Part shown: positions 6,028 to 13,322 of the stretch, one piece after another | Position numbering within the stretch: position 1 is the stretch's first letter | Layout: each line of letters begins with the position of its first letter | Origin: a virus | IMG/VR virus record: IMGVR_UViG_3300032304_000199 | Coordinates: 1 to 20,510 of that record | Length of the DNA: 20,510 nucleotides | Direction: 5' to 3' (one strand) | Position numbers and translations under genes: made by a program | The notes under the pieces: generated by a model | Told to the model about the DNA's origin: nothing | Seen by the model: the letters and a program-made list of their open reading frames with translations, nothing else | The model's database searches: none

Positions 6028-7515
6028 TTATCTATTAAAGATGTCTGACAATGGTTTACGCTGTTGAGCACCAGCAGGAGGTTTCCTCACAATTGATGGC
6101 AAGGTGGCTGGCGCACCCAAAGCAGTGTCAAGATTCTTGAATCCATATGCACCACCAAAACCCTTGTATTCATCACGCTTTTGGTTATAAGCCTGACCAG
6201 CAGCCGCATAAAGCTCTGCCGACAATTGCTTAAAGTCATCGCGTTGTGTAGGTGTCAGTTTTTGTCCAGATGCCCACAGACTGAAATAATTTTGCAGTCG
6301 ATCTAATCTTCCAGATGCCTGCATAGCGATGGCAAGTTCAGTTTCGCGCACGACAGAGCCAGGATCGAGCAACTTCATCACCTTGGTTGCGCCAGCCACA
6401 TCACCAATTGGCGTGTTTTGGTCAAGTGCTGTAATTACCTGACCGTATGCGGCCTTCATGTCGTTGAAGTCTTTGTAGATAGGCTCTGATTTGAAATCTT
6501 TGCCCAAGTCTCTTTCATTTTTAAAGCCTCTTTCACCGGCAGTGAAGTCAGGCACATTGACAACATTCTTTGGCGCAATCTGCTGACGGTACTGACCAAC
6601 ATCAGTAATTCCAGCTTGGCCTGTACCCTTCAATGATCTGCCTTGAATGTATTCAACAGCGCGAAGATCAGGTGACTGTGGCTCATAAGGCATTGCACCT
6701 GAAACAACTCTAGGCTCACCCTTTTTGTTGTATTGAACCATTTGAATTTGGCCGTTAACTACTTGAGGTTGTGGCGCACCAAACTCTTCAGCACCCAAGT
6801 CAGCAGGCGCAATGGATGCTGGAATCGGACCTTGCTTTGTCATGTAGTAGTAATTGCCATCAGCACCTTTGAATGCTTGGCCGGTGATCTCTGGTGGCTG
6901 AGACAGCTTTAAGAGTTCTGCTCTGCCCTCTTTGGGAGTCATGCGTGCCAATATGCTTCTTTGCATTGGATTTAACGCAGGCATACCGCCAGTTGTTGCA
7001 GTGCCGGCTGGCATAGGCATACCAATCATTGCAGCGCGTTGCGGTGTCGGACCGGCTTGTCCACCGCCAACAGACAATGCTTGCTCTGGTGTCATTGGCG
7101 CACCAGCCGTTGGCATTTGAGCAAACATATTTGAATATGCTTCCTGATCAGCCACCTGACGCTTGTACTCATCCAACTTCTGCTTGGTCATCAACTGCTC
7201 GATAGCATTCTTTTGTGCGCCTTGATAGCCAGCAGTGCCAGCCTCATACGCGCTGCCAAGTGCTTCGCCAAGCCCAATAGGTCTTGTGGTGTAGCCACTG
7301 TTCTTCAGCAGCGACATGGCGGCACTCATCAATGCCTGAGACTGCATCTGCTTTTGCTGATCTCTGCTTAGATACTCGTTCAAGCCTGAGTCACCGCCAG
7401 CAAACAGCAAACCTAGGTTTGATGCAAATGATGATGGACCTACATTGGCCGCCGGTGTCGGCAGTCTTGTTTTGAAATACTCAGGTATCTGCTCGTCAAT
7501 TCCATAATCTGCCAT
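6028..7515 (-). CDS. 495-aa virion-associated/ejection-type protein
   Basis: ATG at 7515 preceded by GAGGTGA. The first 130 residues are helical and Gln/Ala-rich, residues 130-200 are Met/Pro/Gly-rich and flexible, residues about 205-270 are beta-rich with a small repeated look (GADGNYYYMTKQGP). A conserved-looking C-terminal helical domain lies at about 340-460 and contains GDVAGATKVMKLLDPGSVVR, a later LDRLQNYF and LTPTQRDDFKQL. I recall this last domain from several large phage structural proteins of unknown role. No catalytic motif. It lies between two other internal-protein-like genes, so a virion or ejection component is the best inference. Confidence 0.65.
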   Translation of the reverse strand: MADYGIDEQIPEYFKTRLPTPAANVGPSSFASNLGLLFAGGDSGLNEYLSRDQQKQMQSQALMSAAMSLLKNSGYTTRPIGLGEALGSAYEAGTAGYQGAQKNAIEQLMTKQKLDEYKRQVADQEAYSNMFAQMPTAGAPMTPEQALSVGGGQAGPTPQRAAMIGMPMPAGTATTGGMPALNPMQRSILARMTPKEGRAELLKLSQPPEITGQAFKGADGNYYYMTKQGPIPASIAPADLGAEEFGAPQPQVVNGQIQMVQYNKKGEPRVVSGAMPYEPQSPDLRAVEYIQGRSLKGTGQAGITDVGQYRQQIAPKNVVNVPDFTAGERGFKNERDLGKDFKSEPIYKDFNDMKAAYGQVITALDQNTPIGDVAGATKVMKLLDPGSVVRETELAIAMQASGRLDRLQNYFSLWASGQKLTPTQRDDFKQLSAELYAAAGQAYNQKRDEYKGFGGAYGFKNLDTALGAPATLPSIVRKPPAGAQQRKPLSDIFNR

Positions 7516-7523
7516 TTTTCACC

Positions 7524-7913
7524 TCATCCAAGTAAGCCGCCACTGCGTACACCGTACATCTTCATTAAGTCTTCATAGCTTTGATTGCTGCCCATTGGCA
7601 ATTGCGGCATTTGCATTTGCGGCACTGGCGCTGGTTGCTGTTCTGGCTGACCGCCCATGCCGCCAAACCCTTTGAGCAATCCAAGTGCAGTTTGCATATT
7701 CATGCCGCCAGTAGGCATCTGACCAAACGATGATGGTGGTTTAAGTCCAGTTCCCATGTCTGTTGGGAAAGGAGTTGATGGCATCGTCATTCCAAGATTC
7801 ATGCTTGGCTGATTACTAGACATCATTTGAGGATTGAACCCCTCATCAATCATTGGCCTACGCAAACCGCCTGCGGCATTGCCACCGCCAAAATAATTTG
7901 TTAAGTAGTTCAT
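7524..7913 (-). CDS. 129-aa Gly/Met/Pro-rich virion-type protein
   Basis: I take the ATG at 7913, which overlaps the stop of the preceding gene (ATGA). A frame open further upstream would add 13 residues lying inside that gene. The protein is low-complexity: MNYLTNYFGGGNAAGG, then repeated Met/Pro/Gln stretches (PVPQMQMPQLPMG), ending with YEDLMKMYGVRSGGLLG. No fold or enzyme motif can be named. Similar flexible Met/Pro-rich proteins lie among internal virion genes of podoviruses. The composition matches the middle of the downstream 495-aa protein, so they may share a role. Confidence 0.65.
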   Translation of the reverse strand: MNYLTNYFGGGNAAGGLRRPMIDEGFNPQMMSSNQPSMNLGMTMPSTPFPTDMGTGLKPPSSFGQMPTGGMNMQTALGLLKGFGGMGGQPEQQPAPVPQMQMPQLPMGSNQSYEDLMKMYGVRSGGLLG

Positions 7914-8662
7914 CCCAATGCTCCCAACAATCCACCAGCCGCCGCACCCCATGGGCCAAACTGTGCGCCAGCCGCAGCACCGCCAAGAATTCCAGCCGCA
8001 ACATTTCTGCTAGTCGGCTGAGATGTCATGCCAGTTGTTGTGCCGCCAAGATTGGCAGGCTGTGCGCCCAATGCAGATTGCTGAATAGCCAAACGCTGCA
8101 ATGGCGCATTACGCTCTGCATCAAGTTGCATCTGTGCAAACTGCTGTCTGGTTAATCCAAGATTCATGGCGTTTTGATAGCCCTGCATATTCATTTGGCG
8201 TGCTGCCGCTGCCAACTGTGCGGCTTGGCCGTAACCAGCAGACCGTAAACCAGATGCTGTGCGTGATGCTTCGCGCAAGGCAGCTTCATTGGTCAATGCT
8301 GACTGCACACCAGCGCGTGAGCCACCAAATGCTTTGGCGGCAGTAGCTTGCTGTGCATCCCGCAAAGCCGCCATCTGTCTGGACTGCTCAATGTCTTGCA
8401 AAGATTGCTGAACAACTTGCTCTTCATATGGATTTTGAAACGCAGCAATATCCGCAGCGCCAAAGGGAGTCATGCTGGTGTTGTACAAAGCCGCTTCACC
8501 AGCCTCATAGCGAGGATCAAAGCCAGCAAATTGCTGAACACCAAGACCGCCAGCCGTAGAACGCGCTAAATCCAAGTTTGACAAATAAGCCGCACGCGCT
8601 GCCGGATCAATACTTGTCGTTTGATTTTGCGTTGTTGTTTGTGGTTTTCCACCCTTAGACAT
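7910..8662 (-). CDS. 250-aa helical internal virion-type protein
   Basis: ATG at 8662, with GAGGTGA about four bases upstream. After a Thr/Gln-rich tail (KPQTTTQNQTTSID) come long Ala/Gln helices (SLQDIEQSRQMAALRDAQQA, then AAARQMNMQGYQNAMNLG) without a membrane span until the end. Residues about 220-250 are Gly/Ala-rich and hydrophobic (AAGILGGAAAGAQFGPWGAA), a weak membrane-inserting segment. The start MSKGG and the tail of Gly/Ala repeats are familiar from podovirus internal proteins. It sits directly after the GNAT-like gene and begins the four-gene internal-protein block. Ejection or core protein by inference. Confidence 0.7.
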   Translation of the reverse strand: MSKGGKPQTTTQNQTTSIDPAARAAYLSNLDLARSTAGGLGVQQFAGFDPRYEAGEAALYNTSMTPFGAADIAAFQNPYEEQVVQQSLQDIEQSRQMAALRDAQQATAAKAFGGSRAGVQSALTNEAALREASRTASGLRSAGYGQAAQLAAAARQMNMQGYQNAMNLGLTRQQFAQMQLDAERNAPLQRLAIQQSALGAQPANLGGTTTGMTSQPTSRNVAAGILGGAAAGAQFGPWGAAAGGLLGALG

Positions 8663-8670
8663 AAGTCACC

Positions 8671-9039
8671 TCACAAGTCTTTACACATTACGAACCACTT
8701 TGGCTCGTATCCCCTGTCTCTTAAAAATGATCTCTCCCAACCTTTACGGCCAGCGAGAGACACTCGGCTGCAACCTTCACTCTTCCCCCACGATTCGATG
8801 ATAGGTTGCATCAATCGGAGTTCATCTAGGTCGCCGCCAGCAAGGAAGAAGTGCAAATCCTTTAACTGCGGGTAGACAATGATCTCTGTCACTATTACTG
8901 AGTCAAGACCTGGCCAAAGCTGAAAATGACCCTGCCTGATGCCTTCAGCAATATCTTCAACTGCGTGACTGCCTCCAGAGTATTCTAAGGCTGCGGCCAC
9001 ATGATGGCGCAGTCTCTCAAACTCTTCCTCGTCAATCAA
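8671..9039 (-). CDS. 122-aa GNAT-like acetyltransferase-fold protein
   Basis: Starts with TTG at 9039 (MIDEEEFERLR), overlapping the TGA of the preceding gene as TTGA; the first in-frame alternative is a GTG 13 codons later. The second half reads like the acetyl-CoA-binding part of a GCN5-related fold: IIVYPQLKDLHFFLAGGD (strands), an alpha helix ELRLMQPIIESWGKSEGC, then RVSLAGRKGWERSFLRDRGY and a final strand. Small phage proteins of this kind with a GR-x-GW-x-R motif recur in structural operons. The usual R/Q-x-x-G-x-G/A loop is not obvious, so catalysis is uncertain. It may have a structural or modifying role at the virion. Confidence 0.7.
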   Translation of the reverse strand: MIDEEEFERLRHHVAAALEYSGGSHAVEDIAEGIRQGHFQLWPGLDSVIVTEIIVYPQLKDLHFFLAGGDLDELRLMQPIIESWGKSEGCSRVSLAGRKGWERSFLRDRGYEPKWFVMCKDL

Positions 9040-10520
9040 CGCTTACCTGATGCCACAGCATCAATTCTGGTCACGCCAACACGCCAATCATCCAATACCG
9101 CGCCTGTGTAGCGAATCTTGACCTGACGGCCAGAGAAACGCACATCTGTTGGCTGTGACGCTGAATATGGGCCGTGTGTAGTCTCGGTCATCGTTGGATA
9201 GTCGCGGGTTTTGAATGAAACGACAACCTCGCCAAGCGTTTGCTCGTCCGGTATCACTTTAAGCACAGACATGGTGTTGTCGCCATTGCCAAGTTCATAA
9301 GGACCAGACTCAGCAAAAACAGAGCCTGAGTCATAGGCATAGCCAACCTCATGCTCGTAGATGTAGCCGTCAGTAGACACCATCAATGGATTCTTGAACA
9401 CGCCTTTATCAGTTCCTGCTGTACGCGCCAATAATCCTATATTCCAGTGCTGCTCTCGATAATTGAAAACCACATAACTGTCAATCTCGTTGCTAGAGCT
9501 TGATGGGTAGAACCACCAGACCTCTCCATACTTGGAGTTGTGTACAGCGTAAATCTTTGATGCTTGGTTGTAGTTGATGTTCGTGAACACATAATCGGAC
9601 ACATCGCAAGGCACTGGCTTGACATATCCATCAAATAACCAAAATCCTGATTGACTCATCCACATGGCGGCAGAGTCGATGGCAGCCACAGACTGCGCTG
9701 AAATCACACCACAGCCTGAACCGGCACGCTCAAACGAATAAACAAAGGGTAGGCCGACATAAGTCGCGGTGTGAACATCGACATCAGTAAACAGCAGATT
9801 GATGCCCCTGACGCGCTTTCCGCACTTCAGTGAGCCGCTAGTGCTTAACTCAAAGTCACCGGCCTGATTGTTGGCTGCTGCGGTCCAGACAGTGTTGTTC
9901 TCTTGGTCTGACCATTTCACCAGACGCGGATTAAGGGACGCACCCAAAGCAAATAGGAATCGCTCAGCAGTAGACAGCAAGGCAGCGCAATTTACTGGCG
10001 CGTTGGTGATGACAGCCGCCAGCGTTGGCGTTGTGAATCCCAACTGCCACTCGTAGAGCTTGCCGTCATAGTTTGAGCAGCCTACTAAATATTCACCCCA
10101 TGTGTCCAGACTCCAAGTAGTTGCTGGCGAAAGTGAGTCAGACGCTGGACGCTGAATACCATATGCAAATGTTCCATAGGTGTTATAGCCATAACCAGTG
10201 ATATTGCTTGAATCAGCAATGCCAGCCGAGAATCCAGATGGCGTGATCTCTTTTAAAACAAAAGTCGATCCATTCATTGCATACAGCTTTGAGTTTGTGC
10301 CAAAAGCAGCCCAAGCAGTTCCAGTATTGTCTCGCCATGACAATAGGCCACGGCATGATCCACTCATCTGAGTCGCTGTTTTCTTACGCCAGCCACCAAT
10401 CGGTCTGAGCGTATTCTCAAACCATCGGACAAGGTTTGCGTCATACCAGCGTCCGGCAGACTGATACTCAGTGCCGTTGCGATATACGCCTGGTGGGATT
10501 TTGATAGGAATGAATGCCAT
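9036..10520 (-). CDS. 494-aa tail propeller/nozzle-type protein
   Basis: ATG at 10520. The N-terminus has PPGVYRNGTEYQSAGRWYDA followed by NLVRW and RPIGGWRKK, a signature I recall from podovirus tail proteins. The rest is rich in Trp, Tyr, Gly, Ser and Thr in short beta strands with repeated units (NSKLYAMNGSTF, DGKLYEWQLG, SGFWLFDGYVKP, DGYIYEHEVG), as expected for a beta-propeller. The C-terminal region (VRFSGRQVKIRYTG) is a beta sandwich-like strand set. T7 gp12 and similar tail-nozzle proteins are propellers, so a role at the tail tip or tube is a reasoned inference. Its stop overlaps the GNAT-like TTG start. Confidence 0.75.
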   Translation of the reverse strand: MAFIPIKIPPGVYRNGTEYQSAGRWYDANLVRWFENTLRPIGGWRKKTATQMSGSCRGLLSWRDNTGTAWAAFGTNSKLYAMNGSTFVLKEITPSGFSAGIADSSNITGYGYNTYGTFAYGIQRPASDSLSPATTWSLDTWGEYLVGCSNYDGKLYEWQLGFTTPTLAAVITNAPVNCAALLSTAERFLFALGASLNPRLVKWSDQENNTVWTAAANNQAGDFELSTSGSLKCGKRVRGINLLFTDVDVHTATYVGLPFVYSFERAGSGCGVISAQSVAAIDSAAMWMSQSGFWLFDGYVKPVPCDVSDYVFTNINYNQASKIYAVHNSKYGEVWWFYPSSSSNEIDSYVVFNYREQHWNIGLLARTAGTDKGVFKNPLMVSTDGYIYEHEVGYAYDSGSVFAESGPYELGNGDNTMSVLKVIPDEQTLGEVVVSFKTRDYPTMTETTHGPYSASQPTDVRFSGRQVKIRYTGAVLDDWRVGVTRIDAVASGKR

Positions 10521-10527
10521 AGCTGAA

Positions 10528-11193
10528 TTATGCTGTTTCTACCGACAGATTGGACACGAATGACAAGGTGGCAATGACTGATGGCACTGCCGGTCTGGTG
10601 GGTGTGCTGCTGGCTGCGTAGTGTTCAATCTTCACACCAACATCTAATGTACGCCACATGATCTCTACATAGTCATTGGCCGCCAAACTGACAAAGAAGT
10701 TTAATGCAGCAATGGTGTGGAATGGGTCGCCAGCACCTTTCCTTGGCGCAAAGCCAAATCTGCTGTTTGACTTGTCAATGTTTGTGCCGTTCTTGCGAAA
10801 CCACACATCCACATCCTGAGATGCGTTGGTGGTATTCGTAAACTGAATACTGAATTGCAAGTTGTAGATTCCAGCCTGCGCCACATTCAGCCTTGACGAA
10901 TTCGATAAGGTAACGCCATTGCTGAAGTCGGTGGTGTCAAATGTGATGGCATACGCCGTTGTCGTATTGGCCGCCACTTGATCTGTGCCATCTTGAAACG
11001 CGCCATAGGGACTGTTGATCCACTTGCCACCACGCCTGCCGAACAACGCTGAGAACAGTGCTGTGAGCTTGGAGAAGTAGACATTCAGGCCGCCAAAGGA
11101 TTGCGTAAAGAAACCCTGATCGTAGGCAGCAACAGCCGTACCAAGGTTTGGTGGCGTTGGTGGTGTTATCTGCTGATCAAGGTTTAGTGCCAT
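10528..11193 (-). CDS. 221-aa virion protein with C1q/TNF-like jelly-roll domain
   Basis: ATG at 11193. The N-terminal part (AYDQGFFTQSFGGLNVYFSK, residues about 24-43) looks like a virion-attachment segment. From residue about 80 it reads as a C1q/TNF-like jelly roll: SRLNVAQAGIYNLQFSIQF, VDVWFRKNGTNIDKSNSRF, VSLAANDYVEIMWRTLD, with the terminal strand IATLSFVSNLS. Such domains form trimers and often bind carbohydrates or proteins. It lies between the lysis cassette and the tail propeller gene, so a surface decoration or fibre role is inferred. The 16779-17324 product carries a second, diverged domain of this type. Confidence 0.65.
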   Translation of the reverse strand: MALNLDQQITPPTPPNLGTAVAAYDQGFFTQSFGGLNVYFSKLTALFSALFGRRGGKWINSPYGAFQDGTDQVAANTTTAYAITFDTTDFSNGVTLSNSSRLNVAQAGIYNLQFSIQFTNTTNASQDVDVWFRKNGTNIDKSNSRFGFAPRKGAGDPFHTIAALNFFVSLAANDYVEIMWRTLDVGVKIEHYAASSTPTRPAVPSVIATLSFVSNLSVETA

Positions 11194-11196
11194 GGT

Positions 11197-11661
11197 TTAT
11201 GCCACCAGACCGTTCAAGTAGGTAGTCTTACCGGCCACCTTGGTGGCGGTCAACTCTTGTTTCTTCAGGTTGTTCGGGTCATAGCTGACATGAACCCATC
11301 CGCTGTCGGGGATTCCGGAAGTGTAAAACTCCAGAATCAATTGCGTGTACTCAAGGTTGTCCATGATCCACTGTGCGAGGTCAGCGTTGGCAACGCCAGG
11401 TATCTCAATGTCTGCCGCCATGCCCTTGCAATGGTCCGAGGTCTTAGAGCCGCCAACCGCCGCATTTGACTCTGGTGAACGGTAAGCAGAGTTCACCTTC
11501 ACGCCCTTGCCGTAATGATCACGCACCGGCTGCAACACCTTCTCGCACAGCAGACGCAGATTCTCGGTGGCCTCATCATTTGGCGTATTGTCGATGTCCA
11601 AGCGTATAGCAGTCTCAGACTTGGTTAGTTCATTCAAGGTGAAGTTCTTGGATAAATTCAT
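11197..11661 (-). CDS. M15-family endopeptidase (endolysin)
   Basis: The ATG at 11661 overlaps the TGA of Rz. At 154 residues it is a bare catalytic domain of the M15 (VanY/M15_3-like) zinc peptidase type. The zinc motif S75-x-H77-x-x-G80-x-A82-x-D84 is complete (SDHCKGMAADIE), the third ligand is H124 (GWVHVSYD), and E111 (LILEFY) is a candidate catalytic base. R61 in NSAYRSPESN matches the conserved substrate-binding arginine. It cleaves peptide bonds in peptidoglycan stem peptides. No signal or SAR sequence is visible, so release to the periplasm would depend on a holin. Placement directly after Rz/Rz1 and the membrane genes makes it the lysis enzyme. Confidence 0.92.
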   Translation of the reverse strand: MNLSKNFTLNELTKSETAIRLDIDNTPNDEATENLRLLCEKVLQPVRDHYGKGVKVNSAYRSPESNAAVGGSKTSDHCKGMAADIEIPGVANADLAQWIMDNLEYTQLILEFYTSGIPDSGWVHVSYDPNNLKKQELTATKVAGKTTYLNGLVA

Positions 11662-12137
11662 TTCATGTTCCTCAAGGTTTCGTAGGTTTCGATGCAGGCG
11701 TTGAGCTTTCTGATGGCGGCATCTCCATCGGCTGCGATCTGGAGAAGATCGGCAGCGACATCAACCGATCCACTAGATTCGGCTCTTGCTTCTCCGCTGT
11801 CACTTCCGCTGGCAGTGGTGGAGGTTTCGGACATTGGAACGGTGCAGTTGGGCGCTTTGGTAGGAAGCCGCAGCTTGAGAGCACCAGAGTTGAGATCAGC
11901 ACGCAACTGATTTTCTTTAGCCTTTGCAACATTGTTCGCCTTTCGTAATGTTTCACCATAAGTCTGCGCCACCTTTGCCATTGTCTGCTCAGTCTCACGC
12001 GCCTTGGCGTTTAACTCGGCAATCTCAACTTGCTGACGCTGAGACTCATCATTCTCGCCCTTGTAGTATCCACTGCCAAAGGCTGACAGCATCGCCAAGA
12101 CAAAGCCGAGGATCACCCAAGGGTTGAAAATAGTCAT
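11658..12137 (-). CDS. Rz: Rz-like inner-membrane spanin
   Basis: The ATG at 12137 overlaps the previous TGA. At 159 residues it has a lone N-terminal membrane anchor (residues about 6-24, WVILGFVLAMLSAFGSGYY). A charged coiled coil follows (QQVEIAELNAKARETEQTMA, about 35-85), with a Ser/Gly linker (TTASGSDSGEARAESSGS). The C-terminal helix AADLLQIAADGDAAIRKLNA resembles the end of lambda Rz-family proteins. An Rz1-like lipoprotein frame lies entirely inside this gene. Together they should span the periplasm and fuse the inner and outer membranes at the last lysis step. Confidence 0.85.
   Translation of the reverse strand: MTIFNPWVILGFVLAMLSAFGSGYYKGENDESQRQQVEIAELNAKARETEQTMAKVAQTYGETLRKANNVAKAKENQLRADLNSGALKLRLPTKAPNCTVPMSETSTTASGSDSGEARAESSGSVDVAADLLQIAADGDAAIRKLNACIETYETLRNMK
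11672..11932 (-). CDS. Rz1: Rz1-like outer-membrane spanin lipoprotein, embedded in Rz
   Basis: A frame of 86 residues contained in the +1 frame of Rz, as in lambda. The ATG at 11932 has AAAGGCG about five bases upstream; the frame is open further upstream but only this ATG puts the signal first. Signal peptide: basic start MLQRLKK, hydrophobic core CVLISTLVLS, lipobox L18-S19-S20-C21. The mature protein is proline-rich (PKPPPLPAE, MPPSESSTPASKP), the hallmark of Rz1. C21 should be lipidated and anchored in the outer membrane, where the protein binds the Rz C-terminus. Firm assignment. Confidence 0.9.
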   Translation of the reverse strand: MLQRLKKISCVLISTLVLSSCGFLPKRPTAPFQCPKPPPLPAEVTAEKQEPNLVDRLMSLPIFSRSQPMEMPPSESSTPASKPTKP

Positions 12138-12463
12138 GACTCAGCTTTGCCCCTGACATACGCTTGTGCCGCCATAAAAGCCACCACAATCGTACCCATG
12201 GCGGCGCAGTAGGTGGTTGCCAGACCGTTCAATGCGCTGACCTTTTCCAGAGTCACAAACTCGGAGGCCATGAAAGCAATGATGAAAGGAGGAGCCGCCA
12301 AAGCAGCCCACGCCATGATGCGTTGCTGATCGGCCATCTTGTCCATGTTTTCGATGGTGATCATGCGCTCTGATCGGGACAATTCAGCGTCAGTAACAAC
12401 ACCGTCACCGTCTGTATCGAATTGGTTGTATGTTGAATTCTTTTCAAGTTGCTTAGTCATCAT
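12134..12463 (-). CDS. EF-hand plus two-span membrane protein, holin candidate
   Basis: I choose the ATG at 12463 (AAGGA about five bases before; a second ATG follows at 12460). The frame upstream begins at a TTG inside the previous gene. Residues 16-27 form a full canonical calcium loop, D-T-D-G-D-G-V-V-T-D-A-E, with D at 1, 3, 5, G at 6 and E at 12. Two hydrophobic spans follow at about 49-70 and 79-103, joined by a short acidic loop, then the tail RGKAES. Two spans and 109 residues between other membrane genes and Rz/endolysin fit a holin. A calcium-dependent function is suggested only by the loop. The stop overlaps Rz. Confidence 0.75.
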   Translation of the reverse strand: MMTKQLEKNSTYNQFDTDGDGVVTDAELSRSERMITIENMDKMADQQRIMAWAALAAPPFIIAFMASEFVTLEKVSALNGLATTYCAAMGTIVVAFMAAQAYVRGKAES

Positions 12464-12746
12464 TCTTTCCTTTTCTTTGTTGCTGCTCAATCTCGCGTCT
12501 TAACTTTTCCACTTTTTCAATCTGTGCATTGGCCTCATTCTTCGTTTCCAGCACATCCAAATACAGTATGCCCATCAAAGGCAACAGTAGTGCAATCAGT
12601 ACGCAAGCAGCGATCCATCCGATCATCTCTTCCCCCAATGACTTACGAACCACAGCCACAGCCACAGGTACAGGAGGAATATAGAAGTCGCTACCACTGC
12701 CGCGAGCTTTGCTTGTAGGTTTCTTTCCTCTTCCTTGTGTTGCCAT
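12453..12746 (-). CDS. 97-aa membrane protein overlapping the upstream gene
   Basis: The ATG at 12746 lies inside the 3' end of the preceding gene (124-base overlap in another frame), with AGAGG about eight bases before it. Basic N-terminus (MATQGRGKKPTSKARG), a Pro/Val segment (YIPPVPVAVAVV), one hydrophobic span (about 42-63, IGWIAACVLIALLLPLMGIL) and a charged coiled-coil C-terminus (NAQIEKVEKLRREIEQQQ). The order resembles an anchored spanin-like or lysis-control protein but no family is certain. It sits in the lysis cassette between a C-terminally anchored protein and the EF-hand protein. Its TAA overlaps the next start region. Confidence 0.7.
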   Translation of the reverse strand: MATQGRGKKPTSKARGSGSDFYIPPVPVAVAVVRKSLGEEMIGWIAACVLIALLLPLMGILYLDVLETKNEANAQIEKVEKLRREIEQQQRKGKNDD

Positions 12747-13321
12747 GCTACTTGCCTCTTCTTCGCCTCCTCCTTGAGTCTAGCTTTTTCCTGTTCCTCT
12801 GATATGACTTCGCGCATCTTGAAGACCTCGGAGTACAGTGCGCCCATCTCTGGCGGTGACTGATACACCATAGTCTCTCGGATTGTCACAACCAGCCTGT
12901 CCATCTCTTGCTGCGCCATTACGCGCTTAAGGGCTGACTCCATCAGGTTTTGATCAGGGTCATAGACAGTTTGGCTTTTCTCTTCTTCCTCCCTGATGTG
13001 CGCGGCCAGTTGTTCTTGTAACTTAAAAAACTCGGTCAGGTTTCTGACAATATCAATCTTGACCTGTGTCTCGTCAACCGCGACATAGGCTTGCCTCTTT
13101 TTTGCCAGAGGCTTTGCTTTGGTGGCTGGCTTTGGTTTTGCGCCAAAGAACGAAAGCAACTGATTCCAAAAGCCGTGAACCTCTTTGCCAATGGCGATGA
13201 CTTCATCAGCCGTGTTCTTGATCTCAACAAAGGATTCTTTGGCCTGCTTGTACAGCTCGCATCCGGCTTGGATGTTTTTGACCAATCCAGCCGCAAGTAG
13301 ACAGATGCTGATCGGATCAAT
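12623..13321 (-). CDS. 232-aa protein with C-terminal membrane anchor; likely ATT start
   Basis: The frame opens after a stop at 13331 and has no ATG or GTG in its first part. From ATT at 13321 it reads MDPISICLLAAGLVKNIQAG if ATT initiates; I recall similar MDPIS starts in related phage proteins. This start is one base after the upstream TGA, as expected in this tightly packed operon. The conservative alternative is TTG at 13285 (220 aa), which lacks a good ribosome site. Middle: Pro/Lys linker (KPKPATKAKPLAKK) and long charged helices. A single hydrophobic anchor lies at about 207-229 (ATSIFLLYLWLWLWFVSHW). Function unknown; position and topology suggest a lysis-region membrane protein. Confidence 0.65.
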   Translation of the reverse strand: MDPISICLLAAGLVKNIQAGCELYKQAKESFVEIKNTADEVIAIGKEVHGFWNQLLSFFGAKPKPATKAKPLAKKRQAYVAVDETQVKIDIVRNLTEFFKLQEQLAAHIREEEEKSQTVYDPDQNLMESALKRVMAQQEMDRLVVTIRETMVYQSPPEMGALYSEVFKMREVISEEQEKARLKEEAKKRQVAWQHKEEERNLQAKLAAVVATSIFLLYLWLWLWFVSHWGKR

Positions 13322-13322
13322 T

